Position numbers and translations under genes: made by a program. Under the pieces are notes generated by a model. It did no database searches. It worked only from the letters and a program-made list of their open reading frames with translations, and was not told the DNA's origin. From JABMOV01 sp964654545 (GTDB taxonomy: Bacteria > Fidelibacterota > Marinisomatia > Marinisomatales > JABMOV01), in the NCBI GenBank assembly GCA_964654545.1, contig CAZZIU010000004.1, positions 62,001-126,000 of the forward strand: 64,000 nt of DNA. Reading direction: 5' to 3'. The stretch's first letter is position 1. The number at the start of each line of letters is the position of its first letter. This document shows positions 49,689 to 59,031 of this stretch, in pieces.

Positions 49689-52253
49689 ATGTTTTATACT
49701 AATGTTGTGATGTCTGGTGACTATCTTTTGGTCCGTGGTGTAGACGACCGTGGAAAGAGATATAAGGATCGTGTACGATATAGTCCCACACATTTTGTGC
49801 CAAGTAAAAATTTTGATTCAAAATATAGAACACTAGACGGCCTTCCTGTTGAGAGTGTTCAGCCTGGATCGATTAAGGATTGTAGAAGATTTGCTGATAG
49901 ATATGATGGTGTAGATAATTTTCAAATCTATGGTAACAGTAATTATAATTATTGTTATATCTCAGATGAATATCCGAATGATGTAGTATATGACAAAGAC
50001 TCGCTGGTAATTGTTAATATTGATATTGAGGTAGATTCGCGAAATGGTTTTCCTGAGCCGGAGCACGCGAGCGAGACTGTTGTCTCTATCACATCGAAAA
50101 CTAATGATGGTCAGATTTGGGTAGTTGGTCTCAAGCCTTTGGAACGACCACTTGAGCCTATTGGAAAAGTGCATTATATTATGTGCGAAGATGAGGAACA
50201 TCTTTTATCTACATTCATCGAATATTGGAATGATATTGAGCCTGATATTGTTACTGGTTGGAATGTACAGTTCTTTGATATTCCTTATTTGATTAATCGT
50301 ATTATAAATGTTCTTGGGGAGAAAGAAGCAAAACGTCTTTCTCCTTGGAAGAGATTTACGACTCGCAATACGATCATACACGGTAAGCAGCATCAAGCTA
50401 TGAATTTGCTTGGTGTGTCTATACTCGATTATCTTGAGATGTATAAGAAGTTTACTTACACCCAACAAGAGAGCTATCGATTGGATCATATTGGGCATGT
50501 TGAAGTGGGTGAACGAAAGCTAGACTATAGTGAGTTTTCCAATCTACATACGTTGTATGATAACGATTTTCAGACATTTATCGAATACAATATTCGTGAC
50601 GTTGAGCTGGTCGATAAGATCGATAACAAAATGAAGTTTATCGATATGGTTCTCGCTTTGGCGTATTCGGCTAAGGTGAATTATAATGACGTGTTCGCTC
50701 AGGTTCGCATGTGGGATACGATGATATACAATCATCTAAAAACTAAGAATATTGTAATTCCGCCAAAAGATAATTCCGAAAAGAACACGCAGTATGAAGG
50801 TGCGTATGTAAAGGAACCTATTTTAGGTATGCATAAGTGGATTGTATCATTTGATTTGAATTCACTTTACCCACATTTGATCATGCAGTATAATGTTTCG
50901 CCTGAGACTTTGGTTGATAGGTCGAATGTATCGAAAGACATTACTAGTAATTTTGATTTGGGCCCGCATAAAACAGTGGCACGAATTGAAAATTGTATTG
51001 AGAGAATGTTCGATACTAAAGTGCTGAAGAGTAATGATTTAACTGTGGCACCAAACTATCAATTTTTTAGCACTAAGAAGCGTGGGTTTCTTCCTGAGAT
51101 GATGGAAGAATTATATGAGCAGAGAAAGGAATATAAGAGTTTGATGATCGAAACTCAGAAAAAGCAAGAGAAAGATAAGAGCGTCGATTATTCAAATGAC
51201 ATTTCTAGGTATAATAATATTCAGTTGGCTAGAAAGGTTCAGCTAAATTCAGCTTATGGTGCTTTGGGTAATCAATACTTTCGATATTATGATATTCGTC
51301 AGGCAGAAGCAATTACCAAAGCCGGTCAATTGTCGATTCGATGGATTGAAGATCGGATGAATCATTATTTGAATAAGTTGCTGAAGACTGATGATGTGGA
51401 TTATGTGATTGCTTCTGATACAGATTCGATTTATGTTACATTGGAAGCATTGGTTGATAAGGTATTCTCTGGTGGATATGATGATCATCCTGAGTCAGTC
51501 AATAAGGTTATCAATTTTTTGGACACGGTAGCAAGCGATAAACTTGAACCGTATATTGATCGCTGTTACCAAGAGTTGGCTGATTATATGAATGCCTATG
51601 ACCAGAAGATGTTTATGAAGCGAGAGGTAATTGCAGATAAAGGATTGTGGACTGCAAAGAAGCGTTACATTCTAAACGTGCATGATAGCGAGGGCGTTCG
51701 TTATAAGAAGCCTAAGCTAAAGATGATGGGCATCGAAACAGTAAAATCGTCCACACCAGCAGTTTGTCGAGAGAAGTTGACTGAAGTTTTGAGTTTGGTG
51801 ATGAATAGTACACAAGAGGCTGTGTATGAATATATTGATTCATTCAAGAAGGATTTTTACACTTTGAGCTTCGAGGATGTTTCTTTTCCTCGGGGCGTGA
51901 ATGGTTTGGAGAAATATAAAGGTACGGTTACGTTGTGTATTAAGCATACTCCAATTCATGTTCGTGGTGCACTGTTGTATAATAAGATGTTGATCGATCA
52001 TGGTATTGATAAGAAGTATCCTTTGATTGCGAATGGAGATAAAATCAAATTTTCGTATCTGAAGACTCCAAATTTGGCAAAGGATAAAGTAATTTCTATT
52101 GTCGATAAATTGCCTGATGAGTTTGGTCTTTCGGAATTTATTGATTATGATCTTCAGTTCCAGAAAACATTTTTGGATCCTTTGAATGTGATTTTGGAAT
52201 CCATTGGATGGAGTTCAGAGCGCAAGGCTACTTTGGAACATCTATTTTCTTGA
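49689..52253 (+). CDS. gp43: Family B DNA polymerase gp43-like
   Basis: 854 residues, close to T4 gp43 (898). Exonuclease motif NIDIEVDS near 110 and IEPDIVTGWNVQFFD; polymerase motif A FDLNSLYPHLIMQYN near 387; motif B LNSAYGALGNQYFRYYD; motif C ASDTDSIYV near 577. All catalytic Asp residues are visible, so it proofreads and polymerises. The C-terminal tail would bind the gp45 clamp. Confidence 0.97.
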   Translation: MFYTNVVMSGDYLLVRGVDDRGKRYKDRVRYSPTHFVPSKNFDSKYRTLDGLPVESVQPGSIKDCRRFADRYDGVDNFQIYGNSNYNYCYISDEYPNDVVYDKDSLVIVNIDIEVDSRNGFPEPEHASETVVSITSKTNDGQIWVVGLKPLERPLEPIGKVHYIMCEDEEHLLSTFIEYWNDIEPDIVTGWNVQFFDIPYLINRIINVLGEKEAKRLSPWKRFTTRNTIIHGKQHQAMNLLGVSILDYLEMYKKFTYTQQESYRLDHIGHVEVGERKLDYSEFSNLHTLYDNDFQTFIEYNIRDVELVDKIDNKMKFIDMVLALAYSAKVNYNDVFAQVRMWDTMIYNHLKTKNIVIPPKDNSEKNTQYEGAYVKEPILGMHKWIVSFDLNSLYPHLIMQYNVSPETLVDRSNVSKDITSNFDLGPHKTVARIENCIERMFDTKVLKSNDLTVAPNYQFFSTKKRGFLPEMMEELYEQRKEYKSLMIETQKKQEKDKSVDYSNDISRYNNIQLARKVQLNSAYGALGNQYFRYYDIRQAEAITKAGQLSIRWIEDRMNHYLNKLLKTDDVDYVIASDTDSIYVTLEALVDKVFSGGYDDHPESVNKVINFLDTVASDKLEPYIDRCYQELADYMNAYDQKMFMKREVIADKGLWTAKKRYILNVHDSEGVRYKKPKLKMMGIETVKSSTPAVCREKLTEVLSLVMNSTQEAVYEYIDSFKKDFYTLSFEDVSFPRGVNGLEKYKGTVTLCIKHTPIHVRGALLYNKMLIDHGIDKKYPLIANGDKIKFSYLKTPNLAKDKVISIVDKLPDEFGLSEFIDYDLQFQKTFLDPLNVILESIGWSSERKATLEHLFS

Positions 52254-52260
52254 ATATGAG

Positions 52261-52268
52261 TATAAGTA
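52261..52268 (+). promoter_or_regulatory. Late-promoter-like site (one mismatch)
   Basis: TATAAGTA, 19 bases before the ATG at 52288, with AAGGAG between. Confidence 0.4.
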
Positions 52269-52287
52269 GTAATGTAAGGAGATTAGT

Positions 52288-52830
52288 ATGACATATGATG
52301 ATGTTACGCTAGAGAAAGGTGGAATACATTATCTCTGTGGAGACATTAATGAAGAGAGTACCCGTTTACCTATTGAGTGGATATTAAAGAATGAATTGCT
52401 AGACGATCCTGTTCGCGAATTGAAGTTGGTTATCAATTCGTGTGGTGGGTCTTTGACTGATGCATTTGCCTTAATTGATATTATGAAAGGCGCGACTGCA
52501 AATATATCTACTATAGGTATTGGTGAAGTGTCGAGTGCTGGCTTGGCAATTTTTATGGCTGGTGAGAAAGGTAAACGAATATTGACACCGAATACGGCTA
52601 TATTGTCGCATCAGTATTCTTGGGGAACGTATGGAAAGGAACATGAATTGGTTGCAGCAAAACGTGGATTCGATTTGACTACTAATCAAATGCTGAATCA
52701 TTATAAAAAATGTACTGGTTTGACTGAAAAAAAGATTCGAGAGTTTTTGTTGCCTGCATCTGATGTTTGGTTGAGTGCTAAAGATGCATTTGAGCTTGGT
52801 ATTTGTGATGAAATCAAGAGGGTTTATTGA
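52288..52830 (+). CDS. clpP: ClpP-like serine protease
   Basis: 180 residues. Nucleophile Ser83 in GEVSSAG and His108 in ILSHQYS; INSCGGSLTDAFALID is the substrate-binding block. Slightly shorter than bacterial ClpP. It may form rings or mix with host ClpP to redirect proteolysis. A TGATG overlap couples it to uvsX. Confidence 0.9.
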   Translation: MTYDDVTLEKGGIHYLCGDINEESTRLPIEWILKNELLDDPVRELKLVINSCGGSLTDAFALIDIMKGATANISTIGIGEVSSAGLAIFMAGEKGKRILTPNTAILSHQYSWGTYGKEHELVAAKRGFDLTTNQMLNHYKKCTGLTEKKIREFLLPASDVWLSAKDAFELGICDEIKRVY

Positions 52831-53888
52831 TGAATTATTTTGATAAGATTACTAGTGATGTGCGATCTACGAACGAATTTGTGGACACTTATGCTGATGT
52901 GGATCGATACATTGACACTGGATCTTACATACTGAATGCGTTGCTATCCGGTTCGATTTATAAAGGCCTGCCTGGTAATAAAATTACCGCATTCGCAGGT
53001 GAGTCGTCTACAGGCAAGACATTTTTTACTTTGGGTGTTGTTGGTCAGTTTCTCAAGAATAATCCAGACGGTGGTGTGATTTATTTCGAGAGCGAGTCTG
53101 CAATTACCAAAAAGATGATCGAAGAACGGGATATCGATCCTAATCGGTTGATTATCGTTCCTGTGTCTACTGTACAGGAATTTCGACATCAAGCACTTAT
53201 GGTATTGAATAAGTATCTTGAAGACAAGCCTGATGATCGTCCACCGATGATGTTGTGTCTTGATAGTTTAGGAATGCTTTCAACTACGAAAGAGATGACT
53301 GATAGTGCAGAAGGCAAAGAGACTAAGGACATGACACGGAGCCAGATTCTCAAGGCTGCATTTCGTGTACTTACGCTGAAGCTCGGGCAGGCTCGTGTTC
53401 CTATGGTGGTAACGAATCACACATACGACGTTATTGGTTCGATGTTCCCCACTAAGGAGATGGGTGGTGGATCTGGTTTGAAGTATGCGGCTGATTATAT
53501 TGTATATCTTTCTCGGAAGAAGGAGAAAGATGGTAATGAAGTTGTTGGGCATGTTATACATTGTAAGAATCACAAATCACGTCTGACTAAAGAAAATAAG
53601 ATTGTGGATGTTCTTCTGCGTTACGATTCTGGGCTTCATCGTTATTATGGTTTGGTTGACTTGGCTATTGAATGTGGTATCTTCAAAAAGGTTGCTGGGC
53701 GAGTTGAAGTTACTGATGGTTCTAAGCAATATGAGAAGCGCATATATGCTGACCCTTCTAAGTATTTTACTGATGATGTGTTGAAGAAAATTGATGAATA
53801 TTGCGTGAAAGAATTTTCATATGGAACTGCATCTATTGAAAAGGAGTTGGAGATACATATTGGAGAGATTGTAGATGAACAATACTGA
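52830..53888 (+). CDS. uvsX: RecA-like recombinase UvsX
   Basis: 352 residues from ATG 52830. Walker A GESSTGKT near 57-64, Walker B MMLCLDSLGML, and GGGSGLKYAADYIVYLSR match UvsX more than cellular RecA. Strand-exchange protein for recombination-dependent replication, working with gp46/47 and gp41. Confidence 0.95.
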   Translation: MNYFDKITSDVRSTNEFVDTYADVDRYIDTGSYILNALLSGSIYKGLPGNKITAFAGESSTGKTFFTLGVVGQFLKNNPDGGVIYFESESAITKKMIEERDIDPNRLIIVPVSTVQEFRHQALMVLNKYLEDKPDDRPPMMLCLDSLGMLSTTKEMTDSAEGKETKDMTRSQILKAAFRVLTLKLGQARVPMVVTNHTYDVIGSMFPTKEMGGGSGLKYAADYIVYLSRKKEKDGNEVVGHVIHCKNHKSRLTKENKIVDVLLRYDSGLHRYYGLVDLAIECGIFKKVAGRVEVTDGSKQYEKRIYADPSKYFTDDVLKKIDEYCVKEFSYGTASIEKELEIHIGEIVDEQY

Positions 53889-54276
53889 TAAAGTTTACGA
53901 GATTGTTGAGAATCCTCTAAAGAAAGAAGATGATCATTGGTGTATTTTAGTAAAGGAAACGAAATTTGCTGGATTACTTTATAAGTATAATGAGGTGTCG
54001 TTTCAGGGAAACGACAAAATTGATCCTAGAATGACCTTAAAGTTTTCATATGATGTTCTAGATTTACCTTCATCTTTAATGGAATCAGAATTAACCGAAA
54101 CCGAAGAAGATGAGTTTACCAATTTGCTTGGTGATATTCTGGTCGATATTATGGAAGATGAGTTTGAGTTAAACGAACAGGAAGGTGATGATGGATCGCG
54201 TAGAATTAGTTATACTGAAAAATCTGACGCAGAACGAGTCCTATACAAGAAGAGTGATTCCATTTCTGAAGTCTGA
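53875..54276 (+). CDS. Hypothetical protein between uvsX and helicase
   Basis: 133 residues, strongly acidic in the middle (ELTETEEDEFTNLL) and ending in a Ser/Lys-rich stretch. It overlaps uvsX by 14 bases and the helicase gene by more than 80. No domain recognised. The location suggests a replication accessory role. Confidence 0.6.
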   Translation: MNNTDKVYEIVENPLKKEDDHWCILVKETKFAGLLYKYNEVSFQGNDKIDPRMTLKFSYDVLDLPSSLMESELTETEEDEFTNLLGDILVDIMEDEFELNEQEGDDGSRRISYTEKSDAERVLYKKSDSISEV

Positions 54277-55555
54277 TTATTTTCAAGATTCTTCAGAGAG
54301 AATCGTATTTGATTCGATTTATAATTTCATAGACACTTATAATGATCTTCCTACCAAGGAAGCACTGTCGATTGGAATAGAAAATTTAACGACCGTTAAG
54401 CAATCTGAGCTTGATATGATTCATAACTTGCTTGACGATGTGTTTAAGGAAGTTGAGTCTACAAATGAAGAGTGGCTGATTGAACATACGGAAAAGTTTT
54501 GTCAAGATCGATCAATCTATAATGCGATTATGGAATCTATTAAGATCATTGATAATGATTCTGATAAAGATAAAGGAGCCATTCCTGATATATTGAGTGA
54601 TGCTTTGTCGGTTTCTTTTGATACTCATATTGGTCATGACTATCTAGAAGATTCTGATGAGAGATATGATTTTTATCATAAGCGAGAAAATCATATTTCA
54701 TTTGACTTGGAGTATTTCAATAAGATTACCGATGGTGGTATTTGCGATAAGACTCTAAATGTGTTGATGGCTGGTCCTGGTGTCGGTAAGACTCTGGCAA
54801 TGTGTCATTTTGCTGCATCGTATTTGAGTCAGGGTAAGAATGTATTGTATATTACATTAGAGATGGCAGAAGAAAGAATCTCTGAGAGAATTGATGCGAA
54901 TCTTTTGAATGTCGGTTTGCAAGATTTAAAAGATCTGCCCAAGGAGTCGTATGACAAAAAAGTTGAGCGAGTTCGATCTGGAACAAATGGTAAGCTGATT
55001 GTTAAAGAGTATCCAACCGCACAAGCTGGTGTTTCTCATTTTAGGCATTTGCTAAATGAGTTGAATCTCAAAAAGAATTTTCAGCCAGATGTTTTGATTA
55101 TTGATTATATTAATATTTGTATCTCCAATCGAGTGAAGCCTGGTGGTAACGTCAATTCGTATGCATACATCAAGAGTATTGCAGAAGAGTTGAGAGGGTT
55201 TGCAGTTGAGAGAACGATTCCGATAATTACTGCTACACAGATTAATCGAGAAGGTTTTTCTAGTTCTGATGTTGGGATGGAAAATGTTGCTGAAAGTTTC
55301 GGCTTGCCTGCTACTGCTGATTTGTTTTTGGCTCTTATTACAAGTGAGGAGCTTGAACAATTGAATCAGATTATGGTTAAGCAATTGAAGAATCGATATA
55401 GTGATTTGGCGACTAATAGGAGATTTGTTGTTGGTGTTGATCGCGCCAAGATGAGATTGTACGATTGTGATGATTCGGCACAGGAAGATATTATGAATGA
55501 TTCTGCATTGTCTGGATCTAATGATAAAAGAGATTACTCGGAAATAAAAGTGTAA
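54191..55555 (+). CDS. gp41: Replicative DNA helicase gp41-like (DnaB type)
   Basis: 454 residues. Walker A GPGVGKTLA near 195, Walker B VLIIDYINI, TATQINREG and the arginine-finger region RYSDLATNRRFVVGVD. The hexameric 5'-3' helicase of the fork. I took the third of three in-frame starts (GTG ATG ATG), which has AGGAAGG 5 bases upstream. It overlaps the preceding frame by 86 bases. Confidence 0.94.
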   Translation: MDRVELVILKNLTQNESYTRRVIPFLKSDYFQDSSERIVFDSIYNFIDTYNDLPTKEALSIGIENLTTVKQSELDMIHNLLDDVFKEVESTNEEWLIEHTEKFCQDRSIYNAIMESIKIIDNDSDKDKGAIPDILSDALSVSFDTHIGHDYLEDSDERYDFYHKRENHISFDLEYFNKITDGGICDKTLNVLMAGPGVGKTLAMCHFAASYLSQGKNVLYITLEMAEERISERIDANLLNVGLQDLKDLPKESYDKKVERVRSGTNGKLIVKEYPTAQAGVSHFRHLLNELNLKKNFQPDVLIIDYINICISNRVKPGGNVNSYAYIKSIAEELRGFAVERTIPIITATQINREGFSSSDVGMENVAESFGLPATADLFLALITSEELEQLNQIMVKQLKNRYSDLATNRRFVVGVDRAKMRLYDCDDSAQEDIMNDSALSGSNDKRDYSEIKV

Positions 55556-55559
55556 TTGA

Positions 55560-55567
55560 TATAAATA
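55560..55567 (+). promoter_or_regulatory. T4-type late promoter
   Basis: Perfect TATAAATA, 30 bases before the ATG at 55598. Confidence 0.8.
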
Positions 55568-55597
55568 ATATTTGTTTTATGTAAAGGAGAAATCTAA

Positions 55598-55786
55598 ATG
55601 GAATGGTTACTCGCGAATGCCAGTTTAGTTTATGATATTGTGGTTCAGGTTGTTGGTGTGGCCGCGTTGGTCGCAACATTGACACCTAATGATAATGATA
55701 ATAAAGTTATTGCTTCTATTTTGAAGTTTGTCAATCTTCTTGGTGCTAACTTCGGTAAGGCTAAGAACGAAATTCACGACGATTGA
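55598..55786 (+). CDS. Small membrane protein, holin candidate
   Basis: 62 residues. MEWLLANASLVYDIVVQVVGVAALVATLTPN holds one long hydrophobic helix, then an amphipathic helix and a charged end. Size, late promoter and an AAAGGAG ribosome site suit a holin, and the same genome encodes an endolysin without a signal peptide. Not proven by sequence. Confidence 0.6.
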   Translation: MEWLLANASLVYDIVVQVVGVAALVATLTPNDNDNKVIASILKFVNLLGANFGKAKNEIHDD

Positions 55787-55801
55787 TATGATCAGTCGGG
55801 T

Positions 55802-55820
55802 AGGCGATTAACAGTCGCCT
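55802..55820. repeat. Small hairpin between genes
   Basis: AGGCGA / TCGCCT with a 7-base loop; no T run. Confidence 0.4.
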
Positions 55821-55865
55821 GGGAATGTATAGGGTTTGTGGTGGGGCTTATCCTGTTTTTATATT

Positions 55866-56288
55866 ATGCCGAATTATGTGAATTATTTAGAGACATTATC
55901 TTTGGTTGCAGAAGATATTGATATTAGTCAGATGAGTAATCGTGCTCGTCTGGCTTCTGCTGTGGTTTATCGAAATAGAATAATTGCCATAGGAACGAAT
56001 CAGAAAAAAAGTCATCCATTCCAGAAGAAATATGCTAAAAATGAAAATTCGATATATCTTCATGCTGAGATATGTGCTATAGTTAATGCTCTAAAGAGAG
56101 TAGATGAGAGGGTTTTATCAAAGTCCTCTCTTTTTGTTTGCAGGGTAAAACATCCAACACATTTTGATCCTACTTTTACTTGGGGAATGGCAAAGCCTTG
56201 TGATGGGTGTCAGAGAGCGATTGCTGCTTTTGGTATTCGTAAAGTTTATTATAGTTGTGAAGGCATAGGGAACTATGATATGTTATAA
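55866..56288 (+). CDS. Cytidine/deoxycytidylate deaminase-like protein
   Basis: 140 residues from ATG 55866. HAEICAIVNAL gives the zinc His and catalytic Glu, and KPCDGCQRAIAAFGIRKVYYS the two Cys ligands. The loop before the Cys pair (THFDPTFTWGMA) is unusual for dCMP deaminase. A role in dUMP supply next to dUTPase is likely, but a nucleic-acid deaminase is possible. The start is uncertain; the longer frame from 55836 adds ten residues. Confidence 0.8.
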   Translation: MPNYVNYLETLSLVAEDIDISQMSNRARLASAVVYRNRIIAIGTNQKKSHPFQKKYAKNENSIYLHAEICAIVNALKRVDERVLSKSSLFVCRVKHPTHFDPTFTWGMAKPCDGCQRAIAAFGIRKVYYSCEGIGNYDML

Positions 56289-56291
56289 ATA
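56284..56291 (+). promoter_or_regulatory. T4-type late promoter
   Basis: Perfect TATAAATA, overlapping the stop of the deaminase gene and 24 bases before the ATG at 56316. Confidence 0.8.
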
Positions 56292-56315
56292 TTCTGTAGT
56301 ATTTTCGGAGGTTTT

Positions 56316-57389
56316 ATGGCCACCCTACGCGCAGAATATCCAGCTAAGTGGAATAAATATGTAGCAGATAATCCAGAGTGGAAAAAGTTGGAGCTTGAGA
56401 TAGAAAAGATTCCAGCTAAGCCTAGATCTATACCTGATTTTTATGTTAATAGTAAATCTAGAAATTATCCACTTTCTACTAAAAAATTAAAATTATCCGA
56501 TAAGTTGAAATTGACTAGTATCAAAACAGTTCAGGTTGATAATCAAATATATGCACAGGTTAAAGTTGGAGCCACTCAAGGTTTAGTTAATTTAAATCGC
56601 ATTCGTAAACCTACCGGAAATAGAGCAAATGTCATGGCTGCTGAAGAGGCAGCTATTCGAGATTTGAATAAAATATTTAAGGATATTATCAAGAAAGAAG
56701 GACCGATTAATATTAGATTGAAGGGTGATCGGAAAATATATAAGAATGCTACTGGTGTTCGTAACGTAGACGAAAAGGTTAGAGTTCCTGGGGCTGGAGC
56801 ACGAGAAGCTAAGTCGGATTTTAATATTGTGGATGATGATGGCAATGATCTTATTTTTATCTCACATAAAAAGGCTGGAGGTGCAAAAGCATTTCAGCAG
56901 TATGGTGGTGCCACTTCGATGTCTGGAGCTCCAGGTGTAGGTAACATCATAGAAGAACATCCAGAAGTTCAGAAGTTTTTAGGTCAAGTTGCTAGAATAT
57001 ATGATGCTGATGATGAGCTTCCTAATCCTATGTATAAGTTTATTAGGGATAAGTATTTGATTATGGCGTCTGTGTTTGGGCCTGAGTATAAGAAGAATGG
57101 TAGACAAGTGTATTCGATTGATAATGTTCAAGTGATTGGTCAGGGTAAGCCCACACTTGAGCCTACTCGTACCGAAAAATTATATGAGTTGTCGTTTAGC
57201 GATCATATGGTTTTGAATGGTGATCGTAAAAATGAGTTTAAGACCGGAGATTATAGAGCAGTTATTGGAGTTAGAAAAGAGAACAAAAAGGGATTTAACT
57301 ATGGGGACAAAAGATATACTAATGCAAGAACAGGAATATTTCCCATCGTATACTTTGCTAGTCGAGGCGGAGTGGAGAGATTGACATGA
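56316..57389 (+). CDS. Conserved phage protein with nuclease-like core
   Basis: 357 residues. The segment KSDFNIVDDDGNDLIFISHKKA has the spacing of a PD-(D/E)xK nuclease (Asp, then a strand ending in S-H-K). AKAFQQYGGATSMSG follows. The first 120 residues are basic and of no known fold. It overlaps the ligase-like gene downstream by 4 bases, so the two may act together on DNA. The nuclease call is an inference from one motif. Confidence 0.45.
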   Translation: MATLRAEYPAKWNKYVADNPEWKKLELEIEKIPAKPRSIPDFYVNSKSRNYPLSTKKLKLSDKLKLTSIKTVQVDNQIYAQVKVGATQGLVNLNRIRKPTGNRANVMAAEEAAIRDLNKIFKDIIKKEGPINIRLKGDRKIYKNATGVRNVDEKVRVPGAGAREAKSDFNIVDDDGNDLIFISHKKAGGAKAFQQYGGATSMSGAPGVGNIIEEHPEVQKFLGQVARIYDADDELPNPMYKFIRDKYLIMASVFGPEYKKNGRQVYSIDNVQVIGQGKPTLEPTRTEKLYELSFSDHMVLNGDRKNEFKTGDYRAVIGVRKENKKGFNYGDKRYTNARTGIFPIVYFASRGGVERLT

Positions 57390-58636
57390 GTATGATTGTA
57401 TTAGACGAGGCTGCGGCCGCAGGTAAAAATCTACATCTTGAGCATGTTGAAGATGAGATTTTGAATTTTGGTGTAAAGGGAGGTAGAGCATCTATCGATT
57501 TTTTACGGGAACTCCGAAACATGTTAGCCGGAAACTCAAACAAAAAGGTAAACGTAACAGTAAAGTGGGATGGAGCTCCTGCTATATTTGCTGGAATCGA
57601 TCCATCAGATGGTAAGTTTTTTGTTGGCACTAAAGGAATTTTTGCGAAGAATCCTAAGATCGTAAAGACTCCTTCTGATTTAGATACATATGGATATAGT
57701 GGTGGATTGAGAGATAAGCTGACACTCGCATTGAAGGAGATGCCTAAACTGGGAATTAGTGGTGTTCTTCAGGGTGATATGATGTTCTCTTCTGATGATT
57801 TGGAGCCCAAAACTATTGATGGTCAAGAGTATATTACATTTCAGCCAAACACGATTGTTTATGCAATTCCTACTGGTAGTGATTTAGCTAAGACGATACA
57901 AAAAGCAAAAATGGGAATTATATTTCATACGACATATGAGGGCGGCCCGACACTCGCTGATATGACTGCATCGTTTGGTGCAAATATTTCTGGTCTTAGA
58001 AGCACTCCTTCTGTTTGGTTTGATAATGCAGATTATCAGGATGTGTCTGGTAAGGTTTTATTTACCGATAAGGAGACTGTTGAATTAACTCGTCATCTTT
58101 CGCGAGCCGGAAGTGTATTTCAGAAAATTAATTCAAAGTCGCTTGATGAGTTTATTCGTACACAGTCTCAATTGGCGTCTGCTTCTGGGTCTTCTTTTAA
58201 GACATATAACAATAGTTTCATTCGAGCCGGAAAGCCGATTAAAGATCCTAGGAAACATGCAATGGATTATTTGAGATATTTTGAAGATTGGTGGCAGACT
58301 AAGATGATTGCGACAGTTAAGACTGAGAAGACAAAAGAAGTGAAAACTCAGAAGATGAAAGAACATATGAGAATCATACAGAGAAATTTGAGAACTATTC
58401 AGCAAATTACAGAATTTCAAATTCATTTGGTAAATGCCAAAAGTATGATTGTCGAAAAGCTAAATAGTGGAGCGGGTGCGATGAAAACATTTGTACAAAC
58501 GCCCACAGGTTTCAAGGTAGTTGGTGACGAAGGGTATGTTGCAGTGGACCGATTAGGTAAAAATGCCGTTAAATTAGTTGACCGCCTTGAGTTTTCGTTT
58601 AATAACTTCACTGCTCAAAAAAATTGGAGCAAGTAA
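57386..58636 (+). CDS. DUF6267-like protein with ligase-type KxDG motif
   Basis: 416 residues. VTVKWDGAPAIFAGIDPSDG resembles motif I (K-x-D-G) of the nucleotidyltransferases that include DNA and RNA ligases; FVGTKGIF and ISGVLQGDMMF could stand for the next motifs, and YITFQPNTIVYAI for a following strand. The C-terminal half is helical and basic (EKTKEVKTQKMKEHMRIIQRN). Conserved in marine T4-like phages without known function. Ligase-like activity is a hypothesis. Confidence 0.6.
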   Translation: MSMIVLDEAAAAGKNLHLEHVEDEILNFGVKGGRASIDFLRELRNMLAGNSNKKVNVTVKWDGAPAIFAGIDPSDGKFFVGTKGIFAKNPKIVKTPSDLDTYGYSGGLRDKLTLALKEMPKLGISGVLQGDMMFSSDDLEPKTIDGQEYITFQPNTIVYAIPTGSDLAKTIQKAKMGIIFHTTYEGGPTLADMTASFGANISGLRSTPSVWFDNADYQDVSGKVLFTDKETVELTRHLSRAGSVFQKINSKSLDEFIRTQSQLASASGSSFKTYNNSFIRAGKPIKDPRKHAMDYLRYFEDWWQTKMIATVKTEKTKEVKTQKMKEHMRIIQRNLRTIQQITEFQIHLVNAKSMIVEKLNSGAGAMKTFVQTPTGFKVVGDEGYVAVDRLGKNAVKLVDRLEFSFNNFTAQKNWSK

Positions 58637-58981
58637 ATGTTATCGTTCGTTGAGTGGGAAGAGTTGGACGAAGTTCTGACCGCACAGCAAAGGAAGAAGC
58701 GCGGAATTCAAATGAAAAGAAACCGTGCAAAATTGCGCCGCGGCCGAAAGCGTGCCCGCAAGCGTGTCGCCGGTCTTGGTATTTTGCAGAAGCGAGCAAA
58801 AAGACAGGCTAGAAGAGAGGTCTTTCGTAAGCTAACTAGTGGTAAAAATCCTTCGGATGTGAATCCAGCATTCAGGAGAGCAATTGAGCTAAGAGTGCAA
58901 AAGAAGCAAGGGTTGATTAAGCGAAAGACTAAGCAGTTGGTTAGAACTAAGCGAAAGGAAGATGTAGCGCGACGTAGATGA
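58637..58981 (+). CDS. Arg/Lys-rich protein with capsid-targeting-like start
   Basis: 114 residues, about a third basic. MLSFVEWEELDE|VLTAQQRKKR has the leader-plus-Glu pattern of packaged T4 proteins. The remainder is one long basic helix-rich chain that would bind DNA. It follows the ligase-like gene with no gap. Virion location inferred. Confidence 0.6.
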   Translation: MLSFVEWEELDEVLTAQQRKKRGIQMKRNRAKLRRGRKRARKRVAGLGILQKRAKRQARREVFRKLTSGKNPSDVNPAFRRAIELRVQKKQGLIKRKTKQLVRTKRKEDVARRR

Positions 58982-58988
58982 ATAAATA
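58981..58988 (+). promoter_or_regulatory. Late-promoter-like site (one mismatch)
   Basis: AATAAATA, 43 bases before the ATG at 59032. Confidence 0.45.
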
Positions 58989-59031
58989 CATATATGATAT
59001 ATCACAGCAGTTAGGCTAAGGGAAACCTGCT

